From Entoloma clypeatum (Eukaryota > Basidiomycota > Agaricomycetes > Agaricales > Entolomataceae): a DNA stretch of 64,000 nucleotides. Location of the stretch: contig OY751486.1 in NCBI GenBank assembly GCA_963565915.1, positions 1,488,001 to 1,552,000 on the forward strand. Direction: 5' to 3'. A program made the translations under genes and the position numbers. Position 1 is the first letter of the stretch; every line of letters begins with the position of its first letter. The notes beneath the pieces were generated by a model, which had not been told where the DNA came from, made no database searches, and saw only the letters and a list, made by a program, of their open reading frames with translations. Of this stretch, positions 1 to 9,768 are shown piece by piece.

Positions 1-930
1 TACGGCAAACCTTTACACGCCACCAATGTCATTCCAAAAGGCCGGGCCTTTCTTACCAGTTTAGAATCCATGTTCAACCTGTTTCACGGCAAACCCTTCA
101 AGCCATGCACCCCACCATGCTTGAGCATCAGGGACCTCAATTGGTGGGCAGAACAGCTCCGAAAACCACCACCACCAAGACCCATTCCTTCACCAACAAC
201 AGTACATGACGTCCAAGCCTTCTCAGATGCCAGCTCATCGACAGGGATCGGGATCACCATCAGACTCCAGTGGCGAGCGTGGACACTGGCAGAAGGCTGG
301 AAGGCGGATAGCAGGGACATCACCTGGGCTGAGGCGATCAGCTTCGAATTTGTTGTACTTGGGGTCATCAAGCTCTTTCCTGACACCAAACATTTCTGGG
401 TCTACAGCGACAACCGAGGGGTTGTCGAGGGATGGTGGCAAGGCCGCAGCTGGAATGCAGCCGCCAACGAGGTCTTTCAACAAATTCATGATCTGGAAGA
501 AAAGTTGGGAATTACCATCTATACATGCTATGTCCCCTCAGCCCTCAACCCAGCTGACGGACCGTCAAGAGGACAATACCCTCCTCCTGAACATCTCCTA
601 CCCCAACTCAACATCCACTCAGCCATCACCCTCATCCATGACCCCCCAGACATTCAGAGCGGCGTGGCTACCCAATGGCACAACCATGAACCCAAACTCA
701 TCAACCACAGCGAGAGACTCCAGCATCACCAACTTCTCAACAAACTCAAACACGAAGCGTTCGAACTTCACCACATCATCAAAAATGACAGCAGCACTAG
801 CCTCAGGGACGAAAACTACAGCAAACCTATCGAATCCAGTAACCATCCTGCGTCCCTCTTGCCTCGCCAAAGATCGACTCAGACTCTGGCAGCCAGTAAC
901 GACACGTCTACCACTCAACAACAGAGGTGA
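1..930 (+). pseudogene. DIRS-like retroelement, reverse transcriptase C-terminus plus RNase H (partial)
   Basis: The frame is open from base 1, so the gene continues off the left edge. The first residues (YGKPLHATNVIPKGRAFLT) resemble the end of a DIRS-type reverse transcriptase. RNase H follows, with the expected acidic positions: SDAS near base 225, AEAISFE near 330 and YSDNRG near 410. A NPADGPSRG motif near base 550 is typical of DIRS/YR elements. The protein ends at a stop at 928-930 and overlaps the tyrosine recombinase frame, the overlapping-ORF layout usual for DIRS elements. I call it a pseudogene because the downstream recombinase is split by an LTR. Domain identity is family knowledge; whether the unseen 5' half is intact cannot be judged. 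Confidence 0.8.
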
Positions 931-1126
931 ACCTCTTCCTCTCACACAGGCGATGATCAACCATGTTGAGGCGGTTCTGAAGGAAGCATGGGCACCAAGT
1001 ACGGAGGAAACCTACAGCTCAGGACTAGCAGCCTTTCACATATTTTGTGACCATGCCGAAATTCCAGAGAAAGACCGAGCACCAGCCCCACGCGAACTCA
1101 TCGAGGTTTTCGCATCAGCGCTAGCT
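620..1126 (+). pseudogene. DIRS-like tyrosine recombinase, N-terminal part (interrupted)
   Basis: This frame (+2) overlaps the RNase H frame and continues past it. It contains RLRLWQPVTTRLPL and then a SAM-like core-binding domain with STEETYSSGLAAFHIFCDH, characteristic of recombinases from Agaricomycete YR retroelements. The reading frame breaks at base 1127, where a solo LTR begins. The same frame resumes at 1535 after the LTR and one copy of its target duplication. The catalytic R-H-R-Y residues lie further downstream and are not in the window. The exact start is not decidable because this part overlaps the upstream frame. Confidence 0.75.
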
Positions 1127-1529
1127 TGTTATGCTTAACAAACCGTTCCAAGGTTCGGGCAGAGTATGCAGGAAAGTGGAAAGGCGAAGAGCAATGTGAT
1201 TGCTAAATCTAAGGAATCTACTATAGTACAGGAGGTTTATATAGGTACTGACTATAGGCGGTAGCGGATGAGTCAGTACTGCGGAAGGCAGTGAACATGA
1301 GTAAGGCGACTGCGGAAGGCTATGTACAATAAGTAAGCTGACTGCGGAAAGCGAGTCAGCGCGGGAGCAAAGTATACTAAAGGGGCTGACGAAGTAAAGG
1401 TAGTGAGTCAGACTGGGAATCGAAGGTTGCAAAAGTAGACATTAGACATAGTAAGCTCGTAAGAGGGCGCCGAGCCGGGCCGATAAGTAAAAGTGATGAC
1501 GTCGTCCGCGTACCGTAGAGTCCGTAACA
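1127..1529 (-). repeat. Solo LTR of chromovirus family 1, TSD TAGCT
   Basis: This 403-bp sequence begins TGTTATGCTTAACA and ends GTCCGTAACA. It is the reverse complement of the LTRs at 8106-8476 and 13909-14279, with an internal stretch that is longer and more diverged. It is flanked by a 5-bp duplication TAGCT at 1122-1126 and 1530-1534. No internal retroelement sequence remains, so it is a solo LTR left by LTR-LTR recombination. It interrupts the DIRS recombinase and is therefore younger than that element. Confidence 0.93.
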
Positions 1530-1534
1530 TAGCT

Positions 1535-1651
1535 GGAGTTTATTCAAAATCTACCATCACCAACTACGTTTCGGCAATTCGAGCATGGCACATCATCCAC
1601 GGACTTCCTCTCAACATACACAAGCCGACCATGGACACTCTTGTCATGTAG
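1535..1651 (+). pseudogene. DIRS-like tyrosine recombinase, continuation after solo LTR
   Basis: Without the LTR and one TAGCT, the frame runs directly on from base 1126. It encodes GVYSKSTITNYVSAIRAWH and then IIHGLPLNI, the expected next part of the core-binding domain. It stops at TAG 1649-1651, just inside a TGTAGCG sequence where homology ends. Another insertion probably starts there, but its far side is obscured by the Tc1 element and the gap. Confidence 0.75.
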
Positions 1652-1765
1652 CGTGTTTCTCAACGTCGGAAAACATCGGATGACATCGGATGAGTCGGAG
1701 CGGAGTAGCGGATGAGCGGATGCGACGAGTCCAACGTCTTGCAGAAAGGACCTGGCTTCAACTTA
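1652..1765. other. TCGGA-rich stretch, unassigned
   Basis: The stretch repeats TCGGA/GCGGATGAG motifs several times. It may be the edge of another LTR-type insertion into the DIRS recombinase, because homology stops at TGTAGCG. No ORF is credible. Confidence 0.3.
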
Positions 1766-2982
1766 CAGTGCCTCACAAAACTGATTCAATGTTTGTTGCT
1801 TTTTGAATACCTTCAAGATAACTCTGCAAAGAATACCAATTGAATTAAACCTTTGGTATATAATTGAAAGCCCTACTTCAGGGCTTTCAGAATATAAAGG
1901 AATCATATGATTTAGATCAGAATCCATGGAGATATGATTAAATTAAATCAGCAACTCATTGAATCAGTTTTGTGAGTACCTATGGCAATTATCAGAATCA
2001 AATGCTTCACTGGTTGTATGGTAACCAGTTGTCATGACTTACTGATGGAACTTGAATAGAACCCTGATGGGTTGTCAAGGAAAGTTGTATAAGAAGAATC
2101 CAACCTCAACAGCCTCCATAATTAATCATGCGCCCTATCTCCTCTTCCCACAAGGAAAACATTCTTTCTCTGGCCTCCAATGGTCACTCCACTCGTCATA
2201 TTGCCTCTAACCTGGGTGTCAGCCAACCAACTGTCTCCAGAGTGCTTCAGAATCTTCTCCCTCATCGCAATCTCTCTTCTGGTGGTTGTCCATCCAAGCT
2301 TTCTCCCACCAACACACGAAACATACTTTCACAAATCACCTCAGGGAGAGCCTCCAATGCTGTGCAGGCTACCAAACACATCAACACTCTGCCCAGCATG
2401 GAGGAGAGTGGAATCTCTGAAGGGGAGATCATTTTTCAGCAGGACAATGACCCCAAGCACACCTCCAAGAAGGCCAAAAAATGGATGGACAGCAAGAATA
2501 TTGCTCTGCTGGATTGGCCTGCACAGTCCCCAGACCTCAATCCTATTGAACACCTCTGGGTTCATATTAAAAGAAAGTTGAATGAATATCCAACACCACC
2601 CAAGGGAGTCTGGGAGATTTGGGACAGAGCAGCAGAGGTGTGGAATAATATAGAGCCAGAAGTGTGTCAAAACCTGATAGAAAGTATGCCAAGAAGGGTA
2701 GAGGCAGTAATCAAAGCTAAGGGGGGTAATACCAAGTACTAAAGTATAAAATACTGTATTTATTGTACATACTCACAAAACTGATTCAATGAGTCCCTGG
2801 AGTAATTTGATCATATATTGATCATGTCTTATGGGAATTACATAATTATTGCAGATTCCGAGAGTCCTGAAGCAGGGCTTTTAACCAGGTACCAATACCT
2901 TCTTTTGATTGGCATTATTTGCAAAGTTGTTTTGAAGGTATTCACAAAGTAGCAAACATTGAATCAGTTTTGTGAGGCACTG
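1766..2982 (+). mobile_element. Tc1-like DNA transposon with about 215-bp compound inverted repeats
   Basis: The element is flanked by TA at 1764-1765 and 2983-2984. Its outer ends are perfect inverted copies of CAGTGCCTCACAAAACTGA plus 7 more bases. Each arm (about 1766-1980 and 2769-2982) ends inwardly with an inverted copy of the same core (GAATCAGTTTTGTGAGTA near 1958; CTCACAAAACTGATTCAATG near 2771). Each arm is thus itself a loose palindrome, resembling the multi-site arms of IR/DR-type Tc1 elements. The arms also share an AAGCCCTxCTTCAGGxCTTTC segment. Confidence 0.93.
2128..2742 (+). pseudogene. Tc1 transposase, internally deleted
   Basis: The 204-residue ORF starts at an ATG. An N-terminal helix-turn-helix reads ARHIASNLGVSQPTVSRVL-like (HSTRHIASNLGVSQPTVSRV). 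The C-terminal half has the second catalytic aspartate in FQQDNDPKHTS and the glutamate in QSPDLNPIEHLW, separated by 34 residues, so it is a DD34E enzyme. Tc1 transposases are normally about 340 residues. The segment with the first catalytic aspartate is missing between about residues 84 and 92, and the frame is kept across the deletion. The protein should bind DNA but not cut it, so the element is probably non-autonomous. Confidence 0.88.
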
Positions 2983-3089
2983 TATGTGTTGCGCCCATTC
3001 TTTGACGTGGTCCTACAATTTGGATTGGCTGATGTCAGAGGTTGATAGGAGCGGATGTGCGGAGGTGGAGACGTGAGAAGGAGGATGAG

Positions 3090-3289
3090 NNNNNNNNNNN
3101 NNNNNNNNNNNNNNNNNNNNNNNNNNNNNNNNNNNNNNNNNNNNNNNNNNNNNNNNNNNNNNNNNNNNNNNNNNNNNNNNNNNNNNNNNNNNNNNNNNNN
3201 NNNNNNNNNNNNNNNNNNNNNNNNNNNNNNNNNNNNNNNNNNNNNNNNNNNNNNNNNNNNNNNNNNNNNNNNNNNNNNNNNNNNNNNNN
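3090..3289. other. Assembly gap (200 N)
   Basis: A run of unknown bases. Open frames crossing it are artefacts. Confidence 1.
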
Positions 3290-4309
3290 AAGAAATAATT
3301 TGAAGGATGATACTTGTTGTACTGGGGGCAAACAAAATATACGAGAGACCTGTGAAGCGTCGCCCTCCCTGTCGAAACCCCGCTTTTCCCCTCCCCACAT
3401 GCGGCCCCGTGTTCCATGGGCCGTCGCTCGGTCTAGAAGCCATGCAGAACCGCTCCGCCGAGCTCGGGTTGGATCAGGGGAAATCGGGGGATGCCACGAC
3501 GACACCACTAATGATGAAAAACAGGCACGCCGGGGTGGTAGGGTCCGCACGATGGCGAGCAATTACAACGGTAGACGGCATGGTTAAGTTCGAACATGGG
3601 TTCGGCACGAAAAGATACATTTTTAGGACGTGCATTCAAAATATGGTAATACACCTTGTTATTTATCAAAAAGTTGCTACAAGAATCCCCTGTAACACAA
3701 TTTGAGCCCAGGAGATATTGTAGACATTAACGGTACTCACCCAAATGGTGACTGTGCTCATGGAGATGGTCTGTAGCCCTGCTGGCCAATGTTTTGCGAT
3801 TTTCTGGGCGTGAACTGGGCGGATTTCGTGGGCGTTACATTCATCCGAAAGAGCTCATCGAGAGCTTTCTGTAGATATGTAGGTTTGTGGTTCCGGGCGA
3901 AGGGGTTTGAAATTTATAGCCAAAATCGGTGGAAATCGGCGATGTGGGCGAAAGAATTATTTTGGTTGGAACAGCGATGCGGAGGTAGGTGCTCTAGGTG
4001 TTGGAGTGTCGTGTATCGTGCCTGTAGAGGCCTCTGGTAGAGTATACATCGTATCCAGATCCTATCCATAATCGAGTCATTCGTGTTTTCGAATTTCAGC
4101 GCCGAATTTTTGTGGATGTTTGAGTGTTCGTCCAGATGTTCGTCATGTCGCGCTGGAATGGGATAGAAATGGAGGGGTCTCTTTCTCGACCTCCTAGGAA
4201 GGATATGGTGGCTGGGAGACAGAGGCTGGGATGAGTTGGAGATGGCTTGTGAAGTGAGTGTGTAGTATTTGGCGATCAACGACGTCACAGGATTTTGCAC
4301 ATGACTTAG
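3290..4309. other. No recognisable gene
   Basis: Both strands hold only short frames without recognisable domains. I see no LTR or inverted-repeat boundaries. It may be degraded host or transposon sequence. Confidence 0.4.
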
Positions 4310-4480
4310 CTTGCGCGACGCGCTGTCATCGGGAAGCCCGGGCTCAGGCCAGGGCTTCGGGCTTGAAGAGATGTCAAGCCAGGCCCTGAGCCTCTTCAAG
4401 CCCTCGACAGGGCATGGCTTGGGCTGGGCTTTCAGGGCCCGGCTTGGCTCGGCTCAGGGCTTTCGAGCCCAGCCTGGAAT
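4310..4480. repeat. GGGCTT/AAGCCC low-complexity repeat
   Basis: GGGCTT, GGCTCAGG and AAGCCC words are repeated in both orientations (for example around 4336-4372 and 4395-4475). Parts can pair as imperfect foldbacks. The repeat precedes the hairpin array. Confidence 0.6.
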
Positions 4481-4520
4481 GGGTTGCTAAATCACCACCA
4501 ACAATGGAAACAAGAGTTCC

Positions 4521-6319
4521 GAGGGTACCTTTACCCTCAACAGAAGAATCGGCACCACATTTGTGGTCCAAAAGACGCCGTCAACTGCGAATGCACGGCA
4601 AGAGCCCAAAATGGGCTGGAAGTTCTCCGAACTTCCAAAGTTCACAGAAACCGTGGCGACAGAATTGTCGCCCACATGAAAATTGTAGCCGAGAGGGTTC
4701 TAATAACCCTCAAGATGAAAAGATCTCATTGCCCAGAAATGATGGGTCAAATAGACCACATCGGACTGCAAGTAACAAACAACAGGTTCGTTATCGACAA
4801 CAACAAGATCGTCAAAATAAACGCAAACATCTGGGTCAACATAACCCAGGCGAGAATGATACTCGACGGCGAAATATTCACCGTCAAAGAGATGATGAGA
4901 AAGAGAGACAGAGTACAGAAGACTCTGTCACAGTAGAGCAGAAGAGACGGCGACGAAAACGCCGCCATCAACATCGCAAAAATAACAAAAGTCGACAACA
5001 TGTGTCGACTGATGACAAGAGCACAAAATTGTGCTCTATGTGTAATGAAAAGATTGTCTGCTTGATATTGAAGCAGAGTGGTCAAGCCATGACCACTGGA
5101 GAACGAACTTGTGAAGTTCGTTTGGTGCTTCAAATAGTCGCATCCAAAAAACAAGATGTCCGCAGGTTGGAACATCATGAACACAAGAATACGGACGAGA
5201 ATGATGTCGTCCAAGAGAGTAGAAACCCTGTGGCAGCGTGTGCCGCAACAATGACAAAAAATGTCATTAAAAATTGTAAATTAGACGACAAGGTTGTCGT
5301 CTGCAATAGAAAAGAATCAACAGCTATTGGGATATAAAGATTGTCCATGGAGAAACTAAAGTTACGGCAATAGATGCACCTTAGCAAAAGCTGTGGTGAC
5401 AGACACCACATTGGAATCAAATTGCGCCGAACATAAAGTCGGTGACAGGCAGCCCACTAAAAGTGGTTGCCGCAAAATGACAAAAGGACGGACAAAAGTG
5501 TCCTTCGTAAAACCTGAGGTGACTATGTTTGCCTCACAAGGTCGAATTTTGCCAAGAATAAAGTTGGTGACATGCAGGGCACCAAAAAGTCCTGCCAAAG
5601 AAGACGAGGGAGGACCACAAGTGTCCTCCATATAATTCGTAATGGATGGAGACTCATAGAGGCCCATCTGACAGAATAGACGGACACTGAGTCTGTCATT
5701 TCCACATTTTGTGGAGGATAGAAATTGTCCTCCAAGACAATTGTAGTGTCTCAAAAACCTCAAACCCCCCACGATAATTTGTTTCGTTATGAACAAGGCA
5801 AGAAAGGGGGGAAGCGGGGATTCCAAGGAACCTGCGGAACATTTTGGAAGGGGGCAGAGGAGGGGACACCTCCCCCAACAAATAGGTGACAACGGCACCT
5901 ATATCATACCACATAATCCCGCAACGCGAGATTTTTCCCTTCCCAATTTATGGTCATAAAGGCCATACTATGACATAGTCGCGAAAGACTATAGATGGCA
6001 ATAGCACCATCTACAATACACAAGGAAGGTACCATGTACCTTCTGGCAACAAAACAGAAAGGACGGTGTGAAGTCGATGAATCAACACCATCGAAAGTAA
6101 AGTAGAAACGACAATGTGTCGTTTATGATACGAAAATGACAATATGTCATTTATGAAAATACAGTTGACGATAACAATAGGTTGTCGTCTCATATAGAAC
6201 CAGTAATGAAGACTGGTATAGTTGTCATTCATGCGAATGACATGGGGATCAACGTGAACCCCAAAAATGAACTGACAATACAGCGAGCTAAGCTCGCCGA
6301 AGAAAGTATAGGTGGCGAA
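4521..6319. repeat. Hairpin array, segment 1
   Basis: A nearly continuous series of short inverted repeats, each with a 5-9 bp stem, a 3-10 nt loop and its own stem sequence. Examples: 4618-4636 GGAAGTTCTCCGAACTTCC; 4693-4711 GAGGGTTCTAATAACCCTC; 4991-5009 GTCGACAACATGTGTCGAC; 5018-5037 AGAGCACAAAATTGTGCTCT; 5103-5121 ACGAACTTGTGAAGTTCGT; 6283-6297 GCGAGCTAAGCTCGC. Units follow each other every 25-42 bp. The 307-codon frame at 4414-5337 is a by-product of this structure: its product is charged and low-complexity and matches no domain. The segment ends at the CATCAGCAA element and continues at 14586. Confidence 0.9.
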
Positions 6320-6685
6320 CATCAGCAGACTAGACGTGTGCTAGGTAGCACTTGATAGCACTACATAGTAGTATAGCACTGTAGCATACATTATTTTGTT
6401 TGTAGCACTACAGAGTCACATACTCATTTTACAAAGTGCTACAGAGTAGCATGTTCATGCTACAAAGTGCTACAGAGATACATACTCATGCTACAAAGTA
6501 CTACAGAGTCACATACTCATGCTACATAGCATCCCATAGCACTTTGCTACAAAGCACTCCATAGCACTCCATAGCAAGCCATATGTTATATACCATTAGC
6601 CTTGCAAACCATACATTCGAAGTGAAATGATTAAACCAATTAACCAATACATTATAGGATATACATAAATACACAATTAACGATG

Positions 6686-7764
6686 TAACGGCGGGTTCCC
6701 GCCTTGGCTCGCCTCCCACGCACACTTCTCGCACGCCTCCCGCAGTTCCTGCGTTCCCTTGGCCGTTCCTCGCGAGTGTCCCACCATTCTTGTGTGTTCT
6801 GTATGTTCCCGTCATTCTCACATGTCGTCCTCATGTGCCCTGTGTCATTCCCCCGCCATCCTCGCGTCTCGTATGCAGTCATTCTCAGTTCCTGCATTCC
6901 CTCGGCCGTGCCTCGTGCGTATTCTGTATGTTCCCCGCCGTTCTCGCATGTCGTCCTCGGGTGCCCCCCCTGTTCTCGCATGTCCCGTGCCGTTCCCCGC
7001 CATCCTCGTGTCTCGTATGTGGTACTTCGTGAGTGTCCCGCCGTTCTCATGTGTCTCGTCAGTGCCCCGATTCTGACGTGAAGGCGTGGTGCTTACCTAT
7101 ATAGGGAAGTCCATGGACCTCGTTTGAACGGAGGTGATGGGGGGAGGGAAGAATGTATTTGATGTGGACGTGGCAAGACTATTGAGAAATACTCAGCAAG
7201 TTCCGGGCCCAGGCACCCTGGAACTTGCTGACCCGGCAACGGCCGGAAGTCAAACAACAATGAACATTCGAAGCCCCACATTGTCTCCTTGCCTCCCCCC
7301 ATCAACTCCCTCCACCTCCCTCCACTCCCTCCTCCCTCCGTTCAAACGAGGCCCACGCCCTCCCCTATATAGGTAAGCCCCATGCCTTCACATCAGAAAC
7401 AGGCCACTGACAAGACACCTGAGAACGGCGGGACACGCACGAAGTACCACATACGAGACGCGAGGACGGCAGGGAACGGCACGGGACATGCGAGAACGGG
7501 GGGGGGCACCCGAGGACGACATGCGAGAACGGCGGGGAACGTACAGAATACGTGTGAGGCACGGCCGAGGGAACACAGGAACTGAGAATGACTGCATACA
7601 AGACGCGAGGATGGCGGGGGAACGACACAGGGCACACGAGGACGACATGTGAGAACGACGGGAACATACAGAACACATGAGAACAGTGGGACACTCGCGA
7701 GGAACGGCGGGAGGTGCGCAAGAAGTGTGTGTGGGAGGCGAGCCAAGGCAGGAACCCGCCGTTA
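6686..7764. repeat. Giant foldback (1.08 kb palindrome) with GC-rich minisatellite arms
   Basis: The left arm from 6686 (TAACGGCGGGTTCC...) is the imperfect inverted copy of the right arm ending at 7764 (...GGAACCCGCCGTTA), with each arm about 520 bp. Within the arms a short GC-rich motif recurs (GACGGCGGGGAACG, GGGACATGCGAGAACGG). The centre near 7200-7220 holds an inner hairpin (CAGCAAGTTCC ... GGAACTTGCTG). Frames of 60-130 codons on both strands across the foldback are low-complexity and not genes. Confidence 0.85.
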
Positions 7765-8105
7765 GACAAACATGGCACATACTTGCTGGGTAAGTACCCT
7801 GGCGCATCACCTGTGTGAGTCCGCTGACGCACCAAGTACAGGCCAGACCTGAGGGACACGTGCACAAACACGGGCGAGATGCACCAACCTCACGTGCGAG
7901 GACTTGGGGGACACAAGAGCTGGGTGACGAGAGGGACGCACACTCAGATGAGAGCTGAGAGACATGCTGGGGGGAGGGGGTCACGTCAGGCTGGACACAA
8001 GGGGCAGGGGTGTTGCACAGGTGACGAGAGACATGCACGGGCAAGGGACGTGCAGGGGAACAACTCGTGATATTTCATTTTTTGTAGTCGACAACATGTC
8101 TCAAA
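7765..8105. other. Inner part of the CATCAGCAA element, no gene
   Basis: GC-rich sequence with repeated GAGGGACG, GGACACAAG and GTGACGAG words. It ends with TCAAA, the 5' target duplication of the chromovirus. Confidence 0.5.
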
Positions 8106-8476
8106 TGTTACGGACTCTACGGTATGCGGACAACGTCATTACTTTTACTTATCGGCCCGGCTCGGCGCCCTCTTACGAATACATTATGTCGCAACATCTA
8201 TTTCCATTCCCTTCGCTACCGCTCTGACTCATTCCGCAGTAGCTTTACTCAGCTCCGCAGTATGTATGACTCATTGTACATAGCCTTCCGCAGTCGCCTT
8301 ACTCATGCGCACTGCCTTCTGCAGTACTGACTCATCCGCTACCGCCTATAGTCAGTACCTATATAAACCTCTTGTACTGTAGTAGATTCCTTAGATTTAG
8401 CAATCACATTGCTCTTCGCCTTTCCACTTTCCTGCATACTCTGCCCGAACCTTGGAACGGTTTGTTAAGCATAACA
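8106..8476 (+). repeat. 5' LTR of chromovirus 1
   Basis: It starts TGTTACGGACTC and ends AAGCATAACA. It contains a TATA box at 8360-8367 (TATATAAA), about 30 bp before the probable transcript start near 8391. Confidence 0.95.
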
Positions 8477-8489
8477 AGTTGCTAAATCT
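8477..8489 (+). promoter_or_regulatory. Self-complementary primer-binding site of chromovirus 1
   Basis: TTGCTAAATCT at 8479-8489, two bases after the LTR, is the reverse complement of AGATTTAGCAA at 8393-8403, where the transcript should begin. Tf1/sushi-type elements prime reverse transcription from their own RNA 5' end in this way. Confidence 0.8.
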
Positions 8490-8499
8490 CGTTAGGTTC

Positions 8500-9718
8500 G
8501 CCCAGAGCGAAGAGAGCAACTACCAGACGAGTCAAGACGTCGCGCTTCTTTGAAGACTTCACCAGTAACCCATTCGCCTCACCAGTAACCCATTTGCCTC
8601 ACCAGAAGCCCGACAGGAGGAGCTAAGTCCTCGAGACAGTATCAATTTTACACTCATCCAGCAGTACATCGAATCGGAGATCCGTCGCATCCTACAGCAG
8701 GTGCTTGACGAAGAACTAGATAACGACGAGCATCGCCCCCACGGCGAGATAGCAGAGAGCATCCATCTTGCTTGACAACACCAGATCGCGCATTACAACG
8801 CCCGACAGAACGAACTCGAAAGCTTTCGCATTCAAGAAGGACCTCAGACAGGTCGGATCACAGAGATCAGAGAGTTTATCGGTGTCCAGACAACCATTAT
8901 CAGAAGATTGATTAGGACGCTCACATCGAGACGTCCCAGAGCTGCATCATCACGTCGTACTCGAAGCAACAGATCTACGCCCACTTCACAACCACCGAAC
9001 AACAGACCGAGTACGGTCGTTGGGCACGAAACGAGAGACTTGACCCTGGGCCAGTAACAAGTTAGACGCTCTTGCCATCGACAACGAGAACATCACCTGG
9101 CTAGGATTCTCAGAGGATATCGCAACACGATTTTCTGTCGCCAACAAGTCAGTCGCTGCCAAAGCAAGACTCGAAGTCCTGAGGCAGGAGAAACGCACCG
9201 TTGACGAATTCTTAGACGAATTTGAAGAGCTCTTGAAGCTGTCAAACCTTGGTGAAGAGACTGGGAAATACATCCTAGAAAAGAACGTCAACCGCAAAAT
9301 CTCTGAACAAGTGGCAAGTGAGGATAAGACGTACTCCGAGTACGCAAAGGGGATCCGAAACAAGGGACGACAGATGGAGGGACATGCACTGGTCATCCGA
9401 GGTGGCGGCGACATGCACACCGGATCGGGTACCACTTATGGCGGTCAGGGCAAGGCCATGGAGATCGACAAAGCAGGAGTGGCCCGTTGCTACAACTGTC
9501 AACGCTTCGGTCACCTTGCTAAAGACTGCAGCGCTCCAAAGAAGAAAGATGGTCGCAAGTGTTTCAACTGCGACCAAGAAGGCCATATTGCGCGCAACTG
9601 CCGCAAGCCAAAGAAGAACTCCGGAAGGGTTAGGAAGGTGTCTGAGGAAGATGCCGAGAATGATGAAACCACAATCTTAGAAGCCGATGAGAAGGATTTT
9701 CCCGAAGGGTCCGATTAA
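8500..9718 (+). pseudogene. Chromovirus 1 gag, frame-disrupted
   Basis: The C-terminal frame is open from 9044 to the stop at 9716-9718. It encodes a capsid-like helical stretch (RQEKRTVDEFLDEFEELLK) and two CCHC zinc knuckles, CYNCQRFGHLAKDC and CFNCDQEGHIARNC, for RNA binding during particle assembly. Upstream, gag-like residues (YIESEIRRILQQVLDEEL near 8670) are in other frames. In-frame stops occur, including TGA at 9041-9043, and I find no start codon with an open frame to the knuckles. At least one frameshift is needed to connect the parts, so this gag is inactive. The pol start lies 50 bp downstream of the gag stop, without overlap. Confidence 0.85.
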
Positions 9719-9768
9719 ACGACGCTAAGTCGCGACCCTTATCTATTAAACGGACTTGCTTGCCTTGT

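Noticed and set aside
2964..3587. Frames spanning 3090-3289
   Set aside because: They run through unknown bases in an assembly gap.
4414..5337. 307-codon plus-strand open frame
   Set aside because: It lies in the hairpin array. Product is Arg/Asn/Gln-rich with no domain, and the minus strand is equally open. Palindromic unit structure explains the open frames on both strands.
6652..7871. Several 60-218 codon frames on both strands across the foldback
   Set aside because: They follow the GC-rich minisatellite (Cys/Ser/Arg/Pro-rich in one direction, Gly/Arg/Thr in the other) and mirror each other; not genes.
9233..9718. Complete Gag starting at 9233
   Set aside because: The frame opens with TTG in the middle of a capsid-like region that continues upstream to 9044, so this is not a true start and gag is broken.
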